A stretch of DNA of 64,000 bases from Marinoscillum pacificum (GTDB taxonomy: Bacteria; Bacteroidota; Bacteroidia; Cytophagales; Cyclobacteriaceae), in the NCBI RefSeq assembly GCF_024714495.1, contig NZ_JAMZMJ010000007.1, forward strand, positions 62,001 to 126,000. Direction: 5' to 3'. Each line of letters starts with the position of its first letter. The stretch's first letter is position 1. The position numbers were made by a program, and so were the translations under genes. Positions 26,633 through 36,124 of this stretch are shown one piece after another. The notes beneath the pieces are model-generated. The model saw only the letters and a program-made list of their open reading frames with translations, did not search any database and was not told where the DNA came from.

Positions 26633-26953
26633 CTATTCTGAATACTCTAAATGAGGTAGTTTATAAAGTTCGGGTGTTTTAATAACCACATCGCCAGATA
26701 CCTTACATTGACAAGATAAGCGTTGGTTCTCACCTAATCTGCCCAATTTAATAAATCTTAGTTCAGCTTCAGAAAGCTCCGACAAGTTATCATGTCCTTC
26801 TAAAATAACGGCAGTGCAGGTAGTACATCTTCCTTTCATTCCACATGCATGCATCCAATCGGTCTCTGAAAGCAAAATATCCAGAAGTTTTTCCGTTTTA
26901 GATTTGCAATGAATAGTTTTACTATGGAGGTTATAAATGGTGACTTCCGGCAT
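26633..26953 (-). CDS. 2Fe-2S ferredoxin, adrenodoxin-like
   Basis: The 106-residue protein has cluster ligands in HACGMKGRCTTC (C-x5-C-x2-C spacing, as in adrenodoxin-type ferredoxins) and a fourth Cys in RLSCQCKV. It is a small soluble electron carrier; the partner is unknown. The gene is first in a minus-strand run with tdk, porZ, recO, the oxygenase and chrA, and it is tempting to pair it with that iron oxygenase, but this is only a guess. Its start codon lies 20 bases from the divergent start of the acidic protein gene. Confidence 0.92.
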   Translation of the reverse strand: MPEVTIYNLHSKTIHCKSKTEKLLDILLSETDWMHACGMKGRCTTCTAVILEGHDNLSELSEAELRFIKLGRLGENQRLSCQCKVSGDVVIKTPELYKLPHLEYSE

Positions 26954-26973
26954 TTTTCAATCTTCCAAATCTT

Positions 26974-28458
26974 ATGCAAAGGAAACTAAATGATGAGTTT
27001 ATCAGGGAATATAGTGAAGAGTTTTCTGAAAAAATCACCACAGAATTTTTCGCAGACAATGAACGGATATCGGGTAAGGAAATTCTGAATGTTTCTCCAT
27101 CCAAACAGGTCAATTTTTTCATCTTAAAAATTCTCTTCCGAAAGTGGCAGGAGGAAATGAAAAGATTGGAGAGTCCTTTCTTCAACTATAAGAATCCGGA
27201 TGTGCGGAAAGCTATGGTTCAGTTTATGAACACGCTTTCGCAACACATAGAGGTATCTAAAGAGCACTTTGGATCGATGGTGGAAGAGGCAGTTGCTGAT
27301 ACCTTATTATTGGCAATGGAGCCTGGGAGCTATTTAAGTCTGGAATTTGAGGAGATGGATGTCTCAAAGATTACGGATAAGTTGACCAAACCTATTCTCA
27401 AGTACATCAAGTTACATAGAACTGATATTGAAGAATTTTTCACTTCTAGTGATGGATTAGAGATTGAAGAATTTGTTGATGCCGCTGGAGAGTATTTCTA
27501 TGATATTGAAACGGATTCATTGGTTCAGCAACAAGTGGATTTGTTATCGCAGGTGGTTCCTTTATCCTTTGATGATCTTTACTTTTCAGAAGATGAGCTT
27601 GTCGATGAGTTTGATGAAGAGGAGGACGATGAAGATGTTTTGCCTTTTGATGATTCTGTTTTGACGGACGATGAAGATGAGACAGAAGTTTCTTTTGACT
27701 ATCCAGAGGACGATGATGGGCCTGAGTTAGTAGAAGATAATAAGGTAGAAGCCGTTTCTGAAATTGAAGAAGCTACTCAAGAAGAATCGGAAGTAATTCA
27801 AGATGAGGAAATAGAGCACGAAGACTCTGAGGTGTCACACTTAGCTGAGGAAGATAGTGAATCGTTTGATGAAGAGTCATATGATGAAGATGCGGACGAA
27901 GAAATCGAAGAAAAGGATTCTGAAGTAGAAGATCAGGATACTGAAGAAGATGATTTGGATTCGGAAATAGAAGCTGAAGGTGATCAAGACTTCTCGGAGC
28001 AAGAAACTGAGGAATCAATAGGAGAAGAAAATCATGATGAATTTGAAGACGAACAATTAACAGAGGAATCTCCCGTAGTTGAAAGTTCGGACTCAGACGA
28101 GGATAAGGAAGAAGAAAAGGACTCATCAATTAATCAGAAATATGCTGAAAGACAGCCAACCATAAATGATCGCTTCACAGCTGAAGAGAAGGAAACTGTA
28201 GCTAATAAGTTAGAGACCAAACAGGTCAATAACATCATGGAAGCTATATCTGTCAATCATCGCTATATGTTCACCAAAGAACTATTTGAAGGTGACAGGG
28301 AAGCATTTGTTGATGCCATTGATCAATTGGATGCTAAAGAAACGTTCGATGATGCTGTAGAAACGTTGGTTCAGCAATATGCTAACAAGCTACAATGGGA
28401 TATGAATAGCGATGAGGTAAAGGAACTTTTGAAAGTTATTTTCAGACGTTTTAGATAA
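26974..28458 (+). CDS. Uncharacterised protein with a long acidic central region
   Basis: I do not recognise this 494-residue protein. The N-terminal 200 residues are a folded, mostly helical domain without signal peptide or membrane segment. Residues about 205-382 are extremely rich in Glu and Asp with Ser, and surely disordered. The C-terminal 105 residues (from PTINDRF to the end) form a second helical domain with NKLETKQVNNIMEAISVNHRYMFTKELF and a basic tail, FRRFR. The layout resembles proteins with two binding domains on an acidic tether. It is divergent from the ferredoxin gene and convergent with rodA, with no gap between the stops. It is probably cytoplasmic. Confidence 0.85.
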   Translation: MQRKLNDEFIREYSEEFSEKITTEFFADNERISGKEILNVSPSKQVNFFILKILFRKWQEEMKRLESPFFNYKNPDVRKAMVQFMNTLSQHIEVSKEHFGSMVEEAVADTLLLAMEPGSYLSLEFEEMDVSKITDKLTKPILKYIKLHRTDIEEFFTSSDGLEIEEFVDAAGEYFYDIETDSLVQQQVDLLSQVVPLSFDDLYFSEDELVDEFDEEEDDEDVLPFDDSVLTDDEDETEVSFDYPEDDDGPELVEDNKVEAVSEIEEATQEESEVIQDEEIEHEDSEVSHLAEEDSESFDEESYDEDADEEIEEKDSEVEDQDTEEDDLDSEIEAEGDQDFSEQETEESIGEENHDEFEDEQLTEESPVVESSDSDEDKEEEKDSSINQKYAERQPTINDRFTAEEKETVANKLETKQVNNIMEAISVNHRYMFTKELFEGDREAFVDAIDQLDAKETFDDAVETLVQQYANKLQWDMNSDEVKELLKVIFRRFR

Positions 28459-29727
28459 TCAGAGTCTCTGTAATACCTGCATCCTGTGTGCATCTAGTTT
28501 CAGGAAGATAAATAGCAAAATAGTAAACGTCCATAAAGAGGATCCTCCATAGCTAAAGAACGGCAATGGAATACCAATTACTGGAAAAAGTCCGATAGTC
28601 ATGGCTATATTGAATGCAAAGTGGAAGAACAAAATGGATACCACTGCATAGCCATATATTCGGGCAAATGGACTTTTCTGACGTTCTGCCAGGTATATTA
28701 ATCTTAGTAGGAGCGTGGTGAAAGCAGCAAGTAGCAAGAAGCTTCCTATCCAGCCTTGTTCTTCACCAACTGTACAGAAAATATTGTCTGTTGTTTGATC
28801 TGGTACGAAGTTGAATTTTGTTTGTGTTCCCTGCAAATAGCCTTTACCGGTTAATCCCCCTGATCCAATCGCAATTTTTGATTGAGTAACCTGCCATCCT
28901 GCTCCAAGAGGATCTCTGTTGGGGTTGAGCAATTGCATCACACGTTGCTGTTGGTGAGGTTTCAATACATCTGTAAGTATGAAGTCTACGGATTTTACAA
29001 ACCCAGCAGCGACTATTCCAGCGAGGACGACCACAGCAATTTTGCTAGGTGTTTTAGCTGCCAGGCCTATTCCAAGTAACGTGAGAACTACAATACTAAT
29101 CAGGAGTATTGTTTGACTAAATATCAATGTAGATAGGAATAATAGCGCTACACCAATACCTATGATTAGAATGAGCGGGTGCATGCCTTCTCTAAACATA
29201 ACCAAAACAAGGCTTCCAAAAACCATGGCGGTTCCTAAGTCTCCTTGTTTGATAATTAGCAACATTGGAACAAGGAAAAGGGCGAAACCGATTATTTGAG
29301 AACGAATATCCTCCGTTTTTCGAGTTGATTTGCTTAGAAACTTAGCTAGTGCTAATGCGGTGGCAAACTTGGTAAACTCTGATGGTTGAAGTTTATAGGA
29401 TCCTATTTGAAACCAGGATTGTGAACCTGACACTTCCTGGCCAAGGAGTAAAACAAAAATCAAAAGAGCTACAAATACTCCATAGACTATATAGGCGAAT
29501 GAGTCATAGAACCTGAAATCCACGAGCATGATCAATATAATGAGAATCACCGAAGAAGCAATCCAAATCAGTTGTTTTCCTGAGCTTTGACTAAAGCTGA
29601 GTATGCCTTCATTGACGTCTGGATCATAATCTGCCGCGTAGATATTCAGCCATCCACTGAAAACCAGAATGAAGTAGACAAGTACCACTATCCAATCAAT
29701 CTTGTATATCAGCTGGTCATTTCTCAT
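28459..29727 (-). CDS. rodA: Rod shape-determining SEDS glycosyltransferase RodA
   Basis: The 422-residue polytopic protein belongs to the SEDS family, which polymerises peptidoglycan glycan strands during elongation. It has about ten membrane segments, the motif LQPSEFTKFATALALAKFLS, and the conserved VPDQTTDNIFCTVGEEQGWIGS loop with the functional Asp. The C-terminal GIPLPFFSYGGSSLWT is the SEDS signature. The start overlaps the stop of the PBP2 gene by 4 bases, matching the partnership of RodA with PBP2. Confidence 0.95.
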   Translation of the reverse strand: MRNDQLIYKIDWIVVLVYFILVFSGWLNIYAADYDPDVNEGILSFSQSSGKQLIWIASSVILIILIMLVDFRFYDSFAYIVYGVFVALLIFVLLLGQEVSGSQSWFQIGSYKLQPSEFTKFATALALAKFLSKSTRKTEDIRSQIIGFALFLVPMLLIIKQGDLGTAMVFGSLVLVMFREGMHPLILIIGIGVALLFLSTLIFSQTILLISIVVLTLLGIGLAAKTPSKIAVVVLAGIVAAGFVKSVDFILTDVLKPHQQQRVMQLLNPNRDPLGAGWQVTQSKIAIGSGGLTGKGYLQGTQTKFNFVPDQTTDNIFCTVGEEQGWIGSFLLLAAFTTLLLRLIYLAERQKSPFARIYGYAVVSILFFHFAFNIAMTIGLFPVIGIPLPFFSYGGSSLWTFTILLFIFLKLDAHRMQVLQRL

Positions 29728-31565
29728 TGAGCGGCAAGTTTTTTGGCTTTGTTCATAGCTTCCAATTCACGTTTCTGACGTTCATCTAAAAAGTCTCCTT
29801 TAAGCACGAATTCTTCTAACCATGGTCGATTGATTTCTCCTGTAATATATTTTTCAATCACCAGACTAGCTGTACCAGCAGCTGCACGTGCTCCCCATCC
29901 TGCGTTTTCAACATAGGCAGCAATGGCAATCTGTGGATTTTCTTTGGGAGCAAAACCCATAAAACCAGAGTGGTCCATGCCGTGTGGGTTTTCAACTGTA
30001 CTTGTTTTACCGCATACGATGATGTCTTGAATAGGAACTCTAAAGTTGCTTTCCGCCATTTTCTGCATTCCATCGATTACAGAATTAAAATGAACTTCAT
30101 CAATTCCTACATCATTAAGCTTTGGTTCAATTACCCCTTGATCATCAATTGATTTAACAATGTGCGGAGTGTAGTAATGTCCTCTATTTGCAAGGAGTGC
30201 GCCAAGATTGGCCATTTGGATAGGAGTGACCAATACTTCGCCTTGACCAATACTAAGTGAGTATATGTTACTAAAGGCCCATCTATTGGTGCCATAAACT
30301 CTATCGTAAAATTGAATGTCTGGAATGTAGCCTGATTGTTCATTTGGTATATCAACACCCAGGCGATTGCCCAAGCCAAATCGACTGATGTAGTCATTCC
30401 ATTTTTCCATACCAATTCGTGCATCAATATACCTACTGTCATGATCTCCTTGTTCGATTACACGTTTGAATACCTTGTAGAAGTAATTGTTTGAGGATAA
30501 CTGGATCGCTCTTTCTACATCATAAATTCCTGGAGGTGCATGATCACCTATCAAGCTCCCATCACAGATGATTTTCTCTGTAGGTGAAAGCTTATTTTCC
30601 TGCATGGCAATGAGTGCCTGAATCGTTTTAAACATGGATCCGGGTGGATACATCGCTTGAAGTGGTCTATTAAATAGAGGCTTCAATGAGTCATTCATTA
30701 TACTAGGCCCAAACTCTGACAGGTTTCTCCCGCTCAACTGGTTTGGATCGTATGAAGGAGCTGACACCATTGCCAGGATATCTCCAGTCTTTGGATCAAT
30801 AGCAACCAAACTTCCAACTTTACCAGCAAGTAACTTTTCTGCATAAGCCTGAAGTTCTGAATCTATTGTTAGCTGAATACTTTGACCAGGAACGGAAGCA
30901 GTATCATATTCTCCATCTTTGAATTCTCCTTTGACAACCCCTTGTACGTTGACAATTTTGTATCGGACTCCACGCTTACCACGAAGTTTGTCCTCATACT
31001 GTTTTTCAATGCCAACTTTACCGATGTAATCTCCACCTTTATAATAATTAGTGGTGTCGCGATTAATCTCACTTCTACTTACTTCTGCGATATAACCTAG
31101 TGTATTGGCTAGAATGCTTTTTTCGTAGCCTCGAACTGTTCTTGGAAGGGGATAGAACCCAGAATACTTTACCAATTGATCTTGAATTCTCGCAAAATCT
31201 TCATTGGGAATCTGTTCTACAAACTTGGATGACAGAATACTGGAATACCTACGGGCTTTGTCATACTTTGCTTCAAAAGTTGCGTGATCAATTTCCAGTA
31301 ATTCCATGATTGCTGTCGAATCTTCCAGATCAACTTCCTTAGGTACGATCATTAAATCATAAACAGGAGTATTGTAAACCAATAAGTCGCCATCTCTGTC
31401 ATAAATCAATCCCCTAAAAGGGTAATCGACGATTTTTTGGAGGATGTTATTTTGTGCAGCTAATTTGTAGTCATCATCTATTACTTGAATGGAAAATAGC
31501 CTGATAGAGAATACCAGTGCTATGAAAAGTATCAATCCTTGTATGATGAAACTGCGTGCGTTCAT
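29724..31565 (-). CDS. mrdA: Penicillin-binding protein 2 (class B transpeptidase)
   Basis: The 613-residue protein has one N-terminal membrane anchor (residues 7-27), a dimerisation domain with RGLIYDRDGDLLVYN, and a transpeptidase domain. The active-site Ser is in PPGSMFKT (Ser310-x-x-Lys313). The second motif is SSNN in AIQLSSNNYFYK. The third motif reads KTS in VCGKTSTVENPHG rather than KTG, a conservative change that is common in PBP2 homologues. It crosslinks peptidoglycan in the elongation complex with RodA and Mre proteins, whose genes flank it. Confidence 0.95.
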   Translation of the reverse strand: MNARSFIIQGLILFIALVFSIRLFSIQVIDDDYKLAAQNNILQKIVDYPFRGLIYDRDGDLLVYNTPVYDLMIVPKEVDLEDSTAIMELLEIDHATFEAKYDKARRYSSILSSKFVEQIPNEDFARIQDQLVKYSGFYPLPRTVRGYEKSILANTLGYIAEVSRSEINRDTTNYYKGGDYIGKVGIEKQYEDKLRGKRGVRYKIVNVQGVVKGEFKDGEYDTASVPGQSIQLTIDSELQAYAEKLLAGKVGSLVAIDPKTGDILAMVSAPSYDPNQLSGRNLSEFGPSIMNDSLKPLFNRPLQAMYPPGSMFKTIQALIAMQENKLSPTEKIICDGSLIGDHAPPGIYDVERAIQLSSNNYFYKVFKRVIEQGDHDSRYIDARIGMEKWNDYISRFGLGNRLGVDIPNEQSGYIPDIQFYDRVYGTNRWAFSNIYSLSIGQGEVLVTPIQMANLGALLANRGHYYTPHIVKSIDDQGVIEPKLNDVGIDEVHFNSVIDGMQKMAESNFRVPIQDIIVCGKTSTVENPHGMDHSGFMGFAPKENPQIAIAAYVENAGWGARAAAGTASLVIEKYITGEINRPWLEEFVLKGDFLDERQKRELEAMNKAKKLAAQ

Positions 31566-32077
31566 ATTCTTCTTGTTTTTGGCGCAATTAGAAAACTAAG
31601 TGCAAATACTATCAAGAAGCTGTAGCATGCACTGTAGAACACTTTTACAAACAAAAATCCAAGCGAATTAAATCCCCCATTTTCAATAGAGAAGATAATT
31701 GCATGATGAACGAAAATAAGTGGGTATAAGTATTTGACAGATCCCCAAGGACCAAGTTCATTCCAAGACAACTGAATGTCATCATCTGAATGGTCAATGG
31801 TAATGTCAAACCAAAAGTCTTTAATAAAGGCGATTAAAATAGTGGCAGAAGCATGAATTCCTGGGGTATTGGAAAATATATCAACAGTCAATCCAGTGAA
31901 GAACGCTACTGTCATTCCAATACTTCTACTTAATCCGTAAGGAAGGAAAAGAATGAATCCTACATAGAAGAATCCGAAAGCACTATCAAACAAAACCAGC
32001 TTATAGAGAAATGGTATCTGAAGTATCAGAAATACCAAAAGATTAAGTGCCTGTTGAGGATAATTAATTCTTAGCAT
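31562..32077 (-). CDS. mreD: Rod shape-determining protein MreD
   Basis: This 171-residue integral membrane protein has five to six hydrophobic segments, including an early VFLILQIPFLYKL and an LPYGLSRSIGMTVAFFTGLTVD stretch typical of MreD. The sequence is poorly conserved in the family, so the call rests on topology and position between mreC and the PBP2 gene. Its stop overlaps the PBP2 start by 4 bases and its start overlaps the mreC stop by 1 base. Confidence 0.88.
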   Translation of the reverse strand: MLRINYPQQALNLLVFLILQIPFLYKLVLFDSAFGFFYVGFILFLPYGLSRSIGMTVAFFTGLTVDIFSNTPGIHASATILIAFIKDFWFDITIDHSDDDIQLSWNELGPWGSVKYLYPLIFVHHAIIFSIENGGFNSLGFLFVKVFYSACYSFLIVFALSFLIAPKTRRI

Positions 32078-32889
32078 CAGTCGTTGATCGCTTCAAGTTG
32101 TAAACTGTCCTGTTCTTCGATCAGGATATTTTCCACTACAAATACATAGCTCACCGAACTGAAATCAACGGATAAGTCGATTTTAGCTTCGTAAAACACA
32201 TCATTGTCTTCCAAATTAATGGATGCGATGGTTCCCAACATGATGCCTTCAGGATAAATGGAGTTGTAACCAGAAGTAATCACGCTATCTCCTACCTGAA
32301 TAGGGATATGCCTTGGAACATACTTCAACTCCGCTTGCAAAGGTGAATCTCCGTCCCATTGTACCGTACACAAGGTATTAGTTCGGACAATATCACTAGA
32401 GATCATCAAATTTCTATGCAGCAATGATGTAACGGTAGAAAAGTTGCCTGAAGCTGATTTTACCTGACCTACCACACCAGCACCAGAAACTACTCCCATT
32501 CCGGGTTCTATACCCTGATTGAGACCAGCATCTAATGTCATATAATTCATAGACCGGCGAAAAGTGTTGTTGATCACTTTTGCCTTTCTAAAAATATACC
32601 GTTCCTTGGAAGAATCAAGCTCAACTTTACCTAGCGACTGATTGGCTAATTGCTCACGAAGCAATTGATTTTCAGCCACCAAATGATCATTGATCTGCTT
32701 GAGTTGAAAGTAGTTTGTGGTATTACTGGTTAATGAATTGATCGACGCCACCAGGGAGTTAGATGAATTCAAAAATGCAGCGTTTGGCCTTTTGTTATAG
32801 GCGATAATCAACCAAGCACAAACCCCTTCCAATAACAGAAATAACCCGAAGGTTCTAAACCGATAAAGGAAGTTGAGAAGGTTTTGCAT
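32077..32889 (-). CDS. mreC: Rod shape-determining protein MreC
   Basis: The 270-residue protein has a short cytoplasmic start, one membrane helix (residues 12-30), a coiled-coil over about residues 55-85 (including NDHLVAENQLLREQLAN), and a periplasmic beta domain. Conserved pieces are MTLDAGLNQGIEPGMGVVSGAGVVGQV and VGDSVITSGYNSIYPEGIMLGTI. MreC bridges cytoplasmic MreB with RodA/PBP2 in the elongasome. It lies 7 bases after mreB. Confidence 0.95.
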   Translation of the reverse strand: MQNLLNFLYRFRTFGLFLLLEGVCAWLIIAYNKRPNAAFLNSSNSLVASINSLTSNTTNYFQLKQINDHLVAENQLLREQLANQSLGKVELDSSKERYIFRKAKVINNTFRRSMNYMTLDAGLNQGIEPGMGVVSGAGVVGQVKSASGNFSTVTSLLHRNLMISSDIVRTNTLCTVQWDGDSPLQAELKYVPRHIPIQVGDSVITSGYNSIYPEGIMLGTIASINLEDNDVFYEAKIDLSVDFSSVSYVFVVENILIEEQDSLQLEAIND

Positions 32890-32896
32890 TCAAATA

Positions 32897-33925
32897 TTAT
32901 GTCATTAAGACTGGCTTGTATTGATTTAGGTTTTTAAGTGCAAGGCCTGTACCTCTTACTACTGCTCTCAATGGATCTTCCGCGATATGGATTGGCAATT
33001 TCGTTTTCATAGAGAGTCTCTTGTCAAGACCTCTAAGCAAAGCTCCACCACCTGTTAGGTAAATTCCATTATCATAGATGTCAGCAGAAAGTTCTGGAGG
33101 AGAAATCTCCAAGGCTTTCAGAACTGCTTCCTCGATTTTTGAAACTGACTTATCAATTGCGAAAGCAATTTCTGAGTAAGAAATCTTGATAACCTTAGGA
33201 ATACCGGTCATCAAATCACGACCTCTGATTTCGTAATCTTCTGGTCCGTCATCCAATTCAGTAAGAGCAGATCCTACTTCTATTTTCACACGTTCAGCAG
33301 TTCTTTCTCCAATTAGAAGGTTGTGCTGACGTCTCATATAATCTAAGATGTCTTTGTTGAAACTATCCCCAGCTACACGAATAGATTGATCACAAACGAT
33401 ACCACTCAATGCAATAACAGCAATCTCCGTAGTACCACCTCCGATATCAACGATCATTGATCCGATAGGCTGCTCGATGTTTATCCCGATACCGACCGCA
33501 GCAGCAATTGGCTCGTGAATCATGTATACTTCTTTTGCTCCGGCGTGCTCAGCAGAGTCACGTACCGCTCTTTTTTCCACTTCAGTGATACCAGAAGGGA
33601 TACAGATTACCATTCTGTGAGAAGATGGCATCCAATTCTTCTTACCATTGTCGATCATTTTGATCATTCCTCTGATCATATGCTCGGCAGCGTGGAAGTC
33701 AGCGATCACACCGTCCTTAAGTGGTCGGATGGTTTTGATATTTTCGTGAGTTTTCTCATGCATCTGCATCGCCTCACGTCCTATCGCCAAAACCTTATTA
33801 TTGTGCTTGTCGATAGCAATGATCGAAGGTTCATCCACCACAATCTTATCTTTACTGATAATCAAAGTGTTGGCTGTACCAAGGTCAATTGCTATATCGC
33901 TATTGAAGAAATCGAAAAAACCCAT
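32897..33925 (-). CDS. mreB: Rod shape-determining actin-like protein MreB
   Basis: The 342-residue actin homologue has the phosphate-1 motif IAIDLGTANTLI, the second phosphate loop VDIGGGTTEIAVIALSG, and the adenosine-binding LTGGGALLRGLDKRL. It polymerises along the inner membrane and positions wall synthesis. It heads the mreBCD-PBP2-rodA operon. A near-match to a -7 element (TAAATTCG) lies upstream in the 62-base gap after purH, but it is not exact. Confidence 0.97.
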   Translation of the reverse strand: MGFFDFFNSDIAIDLGTANTLIISKDKIVVDEPSIIAIDKHNNKVLAIGREAMQMHEKTHENIKTIRPLKDGVIADFHAAEHMIRGMIKMIDNGKKNWMPSSHRMVICIPSGITEVEKRAVRDSAEHAGAKEVYMIHEPIAAAVGIGINIEQPIGSMIVDIGGGTTEIAVIALSGIVCDQSIRVAGDSFNKDILDYMRRQHNLLIGERTAERVKIEVGSALTELDDGPEDYEIRGRDLMTGIPKVIKISYSEIAFAIDKSVSKIEEAVLKALEISPPELSADIYDNGIYLTGGGALLRGLDKRLSMKTKLPIHIAEDPLRAVVRGTGLALKNLNQYKPVLMT

Positions 33926-33987
33926 GTTCTACTCGCTGTGTGTTTTGTTGGGAAAGCTACGAATTTAATATGTAAACTGTAGTTATA

Positions 33988-35514
33988 CTAATGTTTAAAA
34001 TGACGTGTACCTGTGAACACCATTGCCATGCTGTGTTCGTCACAATAATCGATGGATAATTGATCTTTTACAGATCCACCGGGTTGGATTACTGCCTTGA
34101 TTCCAGCTTTGTCAGCTATCTCCACACAATCAGGGAATGGGAAGAAGGCATCAGATGCCATTACAGCTCCATTCAAATCAAAGCCGAACTTCTTAGCTTT
34201 ATCAATAGCTTGCTCTAATGCATCTACACGAGAAGTTTGACCAACTCCACTTGCGAACAATTGCCCATTGTTAGCCAGGATAATAGTGTTTGATTTTGAT
34301 TGCTTACAAATCTTAGATGCAAAGATTAGACTATCTATTTGCTCTTGTGTAGGAGCAACTTTAGTCACGACTTTAAGGTCTTTTGCACTATCGGTAATGT
34401 GATCGTAATCCTGAACGAGCGTACCATTCAGCATGCTCTTATGTATTTTCTTTCTATCCCATCCTTTTTTAAGGACAAGAAGGATTCTGTTTTTCTTTTG
34501 TTTTAAAACCTCTAAAGCTTCTTCGCTAAATGCAGGAGCAATTAGAATTTCGAAGAACAATGAGTTCATTTCTTCCGCAGCTTCTTTGGTTACTTCTTTA
34601 TTGGTCACCAATACACCACCAAATGCAGAGATAGTATCCGCCTGGAATGCTTTCTGATATGCAGTTTTTACATCAGCACCAGTTGCTACTCCACAAGCAT
34701 TGTTGTGCTTAAGGATAGCGAAAGCAGTTTCTTCACCAAACTCACCAATTAATTGGATGGCAGCTTCAATGTCTACAAGGTTGTTGTAAGAGATCTCTTT
34801 GCCATGAATTTGATTAAAGTAAGATTCAGTCTCTTGATAGAATACTCCTTGTTGGTGAGGATTCTCTCCATATCTCAATACTTTGCCATTTCTCGCACTT
34901 GTCTTGAACGACGGAACAAGTCCGTCACCGTTCATGTAGTTGAAAATAGCTGAGTCGTAGTGAGATGAAGTGTCGAATGCTCTAGTTGCAAAGAGTTTTC
35001 TGTCTTCAATGGAAGTCTCACCTTTTTGATCTTGCAAGATCTGAAGAAGATCGCCATAGTATTCTCTTGAAGAGACAATCAAAACATCTTTGAAGTTTTT
35101 AGCTGCTCCTCTGATCAAAGCAATTCCTCCAATGTCAATTTTCTCGATAATGTCTTCTTCGCTAGCACCACTTGCTACAGTTTCCTCGAAAGGATACAAA
35201 TCAACAATTACCAGATCAATGGCTGGAATATCAAACGTGTCTTTTTCTTTTAGGTCACCTTCATGGTCTCTTCTGTGTAAGATTCCGCCAAATACTTTTG
35301 GGTGAAGGGTTTTAACTCGACCTCCGAAAATAGAAGGATAATCCGTAACATCTTCTACTGCAGTTACTGGAACATTCATCTCCTCGATGAAGCTCTGAGT
35401 ACCACCAGTTGAATAGATTTTCACTCCCAATTCGTTCAATTGCTCCACGATTGGGGCCAGTCCATCCTTGTAAAAAACTGAAATTAACGCTGATTTGATC
35501 TGTACTTTGCTCAT
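33988..35514 (-). CDS. purH: Bifunctional AICAR formyltransferase / IMP cyclohydrolase
   Basis: The enzyme of about 508 residues performs the last two steps of IMP synthesis. The N-terminal cyclohydrolase domain begins VQIKSALISVFYKDGLAPI and includes GVKIYSTGGTQSFIEE and FGGRVKTLHPKVFGGILHRRD. The transformylase domain has KHNNACGVATG and the C-terminal ADKAGIKAVIQPGGSVKDQ. I place the start at ATG 35514 (MSKVQIK), because the upstream in-frame TTG at 35535 falls inside a perfect promoter -7 element. Confidence 0.97.
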   Translation of the reverse strand: MSKVQIKSALISVFYKDGLAPIVEQLNELGVKIYSTGGTQSFIEEMNVPVTAVEDVTDYPSIFGGRVKTLHPKVFGGILHRRDHEGDLKEKDTFDIPAIDLVIVDLYPFEETVASGASEEDIIEKIDIGGIALIRGAAKNFKDVLIVSSREYYGDLLQILQDQKGETSIEDRKLFATRAFDTSSHYDSAIFNYMNGDGLVPSFKTSARNGKVLRYGENPHQQGVFYQETESYFNQIHGKEISYNNLVDIEAAIQLIGEFGEETAFAILKHNNACGVATGADVKTAYQKAFQADTISAFGGVLVTNKEVTKEAAEEMNSLFFEILIAPAFSEEALEVLKQKKNRILLVLKKGWDRKKIHKSMLNGTLVQDYDHITDSAKDLKVVTKVAPTQEQIDSLIFASKICKQSKSNTIILANNGQLFASGVGQTSRVDALEQAIDKAKKFGFDLNGAVMASDAFFPFPDCVEIADKAGIKAVIQPGGSVKDQLSIDYCDEHSMAMVFTGTRHFKH

Positions 35515-35532
35515 GTGCCTGAAAATAAGCTG

Positions 35533-35540
35533 CAAAGCTA
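35533..35540 (-). promoter_or_regulatory. Putative purH promoter -7 element
   Basis: The minus strand reads TAGCTTTG, an exact TAnnTTTG match, 18 bases before the purH ATG. It lies in the 34-base gap between purN and purH, so purH probably has its own transcript start. No -33 TTG at the standard distance was found. Confidence 0.45.
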
Positions 35541-35548
35541 CAGATATC

Positions 35549-36124
35549 TTACTTTTTAGACATGTATTCCCTAATGTAATCCTCTACGATTTGCGGAAAA
35601 TATTTGTGTTCCAGCTGATGTATCTTCTGAGCAAGTGAATCTGGAGTGTCTTCTGAAGTAATATCACAACTTGCCTGGAACAAAGTACGCCCTTCATCAT
35701 AGTTCTCATTCACTAGATGTATGGTAATCCCAGACTGCTTTTCTTTATTGGCGATCACAGATTCATGGACATGTGATCCGTACATTCCTTTTCCTCCATA
35801 GGAAGGCAAAAGAGCAGGGTGGATATTGATGATTTTATCTGGAAATGCTTGAATGAGGTATTCTGGTATTTTCCATAAAAACCCAGCAAGAATGATGAAG
35901 TCTACCGATCCTAATTGCGCTAAAAACTCCTCAGACTTGAATTCTGATCGTGAAAAAACCAGAGAAGATACATCCAGGTTTTTTGCTCTTTCCAATACAA
36001 AAGCATCTGGTTTGTTGCAGTAAACCTGACTAACCGTCATATCACTTACACTTTGAAAATGCTTGATTAATTGTTCGGCGTTAGTGCCGCTACCTGAAGC
36101 AAATACTGCGATTTTTATATCCAT
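35549..36124 (-). CDS. purN: Phosphoribosylglycinamide formyltransferase
   Basis: This 191-residue enzyme transfers formyl from 10-formyl-THF to GAR in purine synthesis. It starts IKIAVFASGSGTNAEQLIKHF (the phosphate-binding GSGTN). The catalytic Asn-His pair is in IINIHPALLPSYGGKG, and the catalytic Asp region is VNENYDEGRTLFQ. It overlaps the UbiA-family gene by 10 bases and precedes purH, giving two purine genes in a row. Confidence 0.96.
   Translation of the reverse strand: MDIKIAVFASGSGTNAEQLIKHFQSVSDMTVSQVYCNKPDAFVLERAKNLDVSSLVFSRSEFKSEEFLAQLGSVDFIILAGFLWKIPEYLIQAFPDKIINIHPALLPSYGGKGMYGSHVHESVIANKEKQSGITIHLVNENYDEGRTLFQASCDITSEDTPDSLAQKIHQLEHKYFPQIVEDYIREYMSKK

Noticed and set aside
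27773-28129. A 118-codon minus-strand frame rich in Leu, His and Pro
   Set aside because: It is the antisense shadow of the Glu/Asp-rich tether (GAA/GAT read in reverse) and is low-complexity.
35515-35535. TTG at 35535 as the purH start
   Set aside because: It lies inside an exact promoter -7 element; the ATG at 35514 gives the normal PurH N-terminus.
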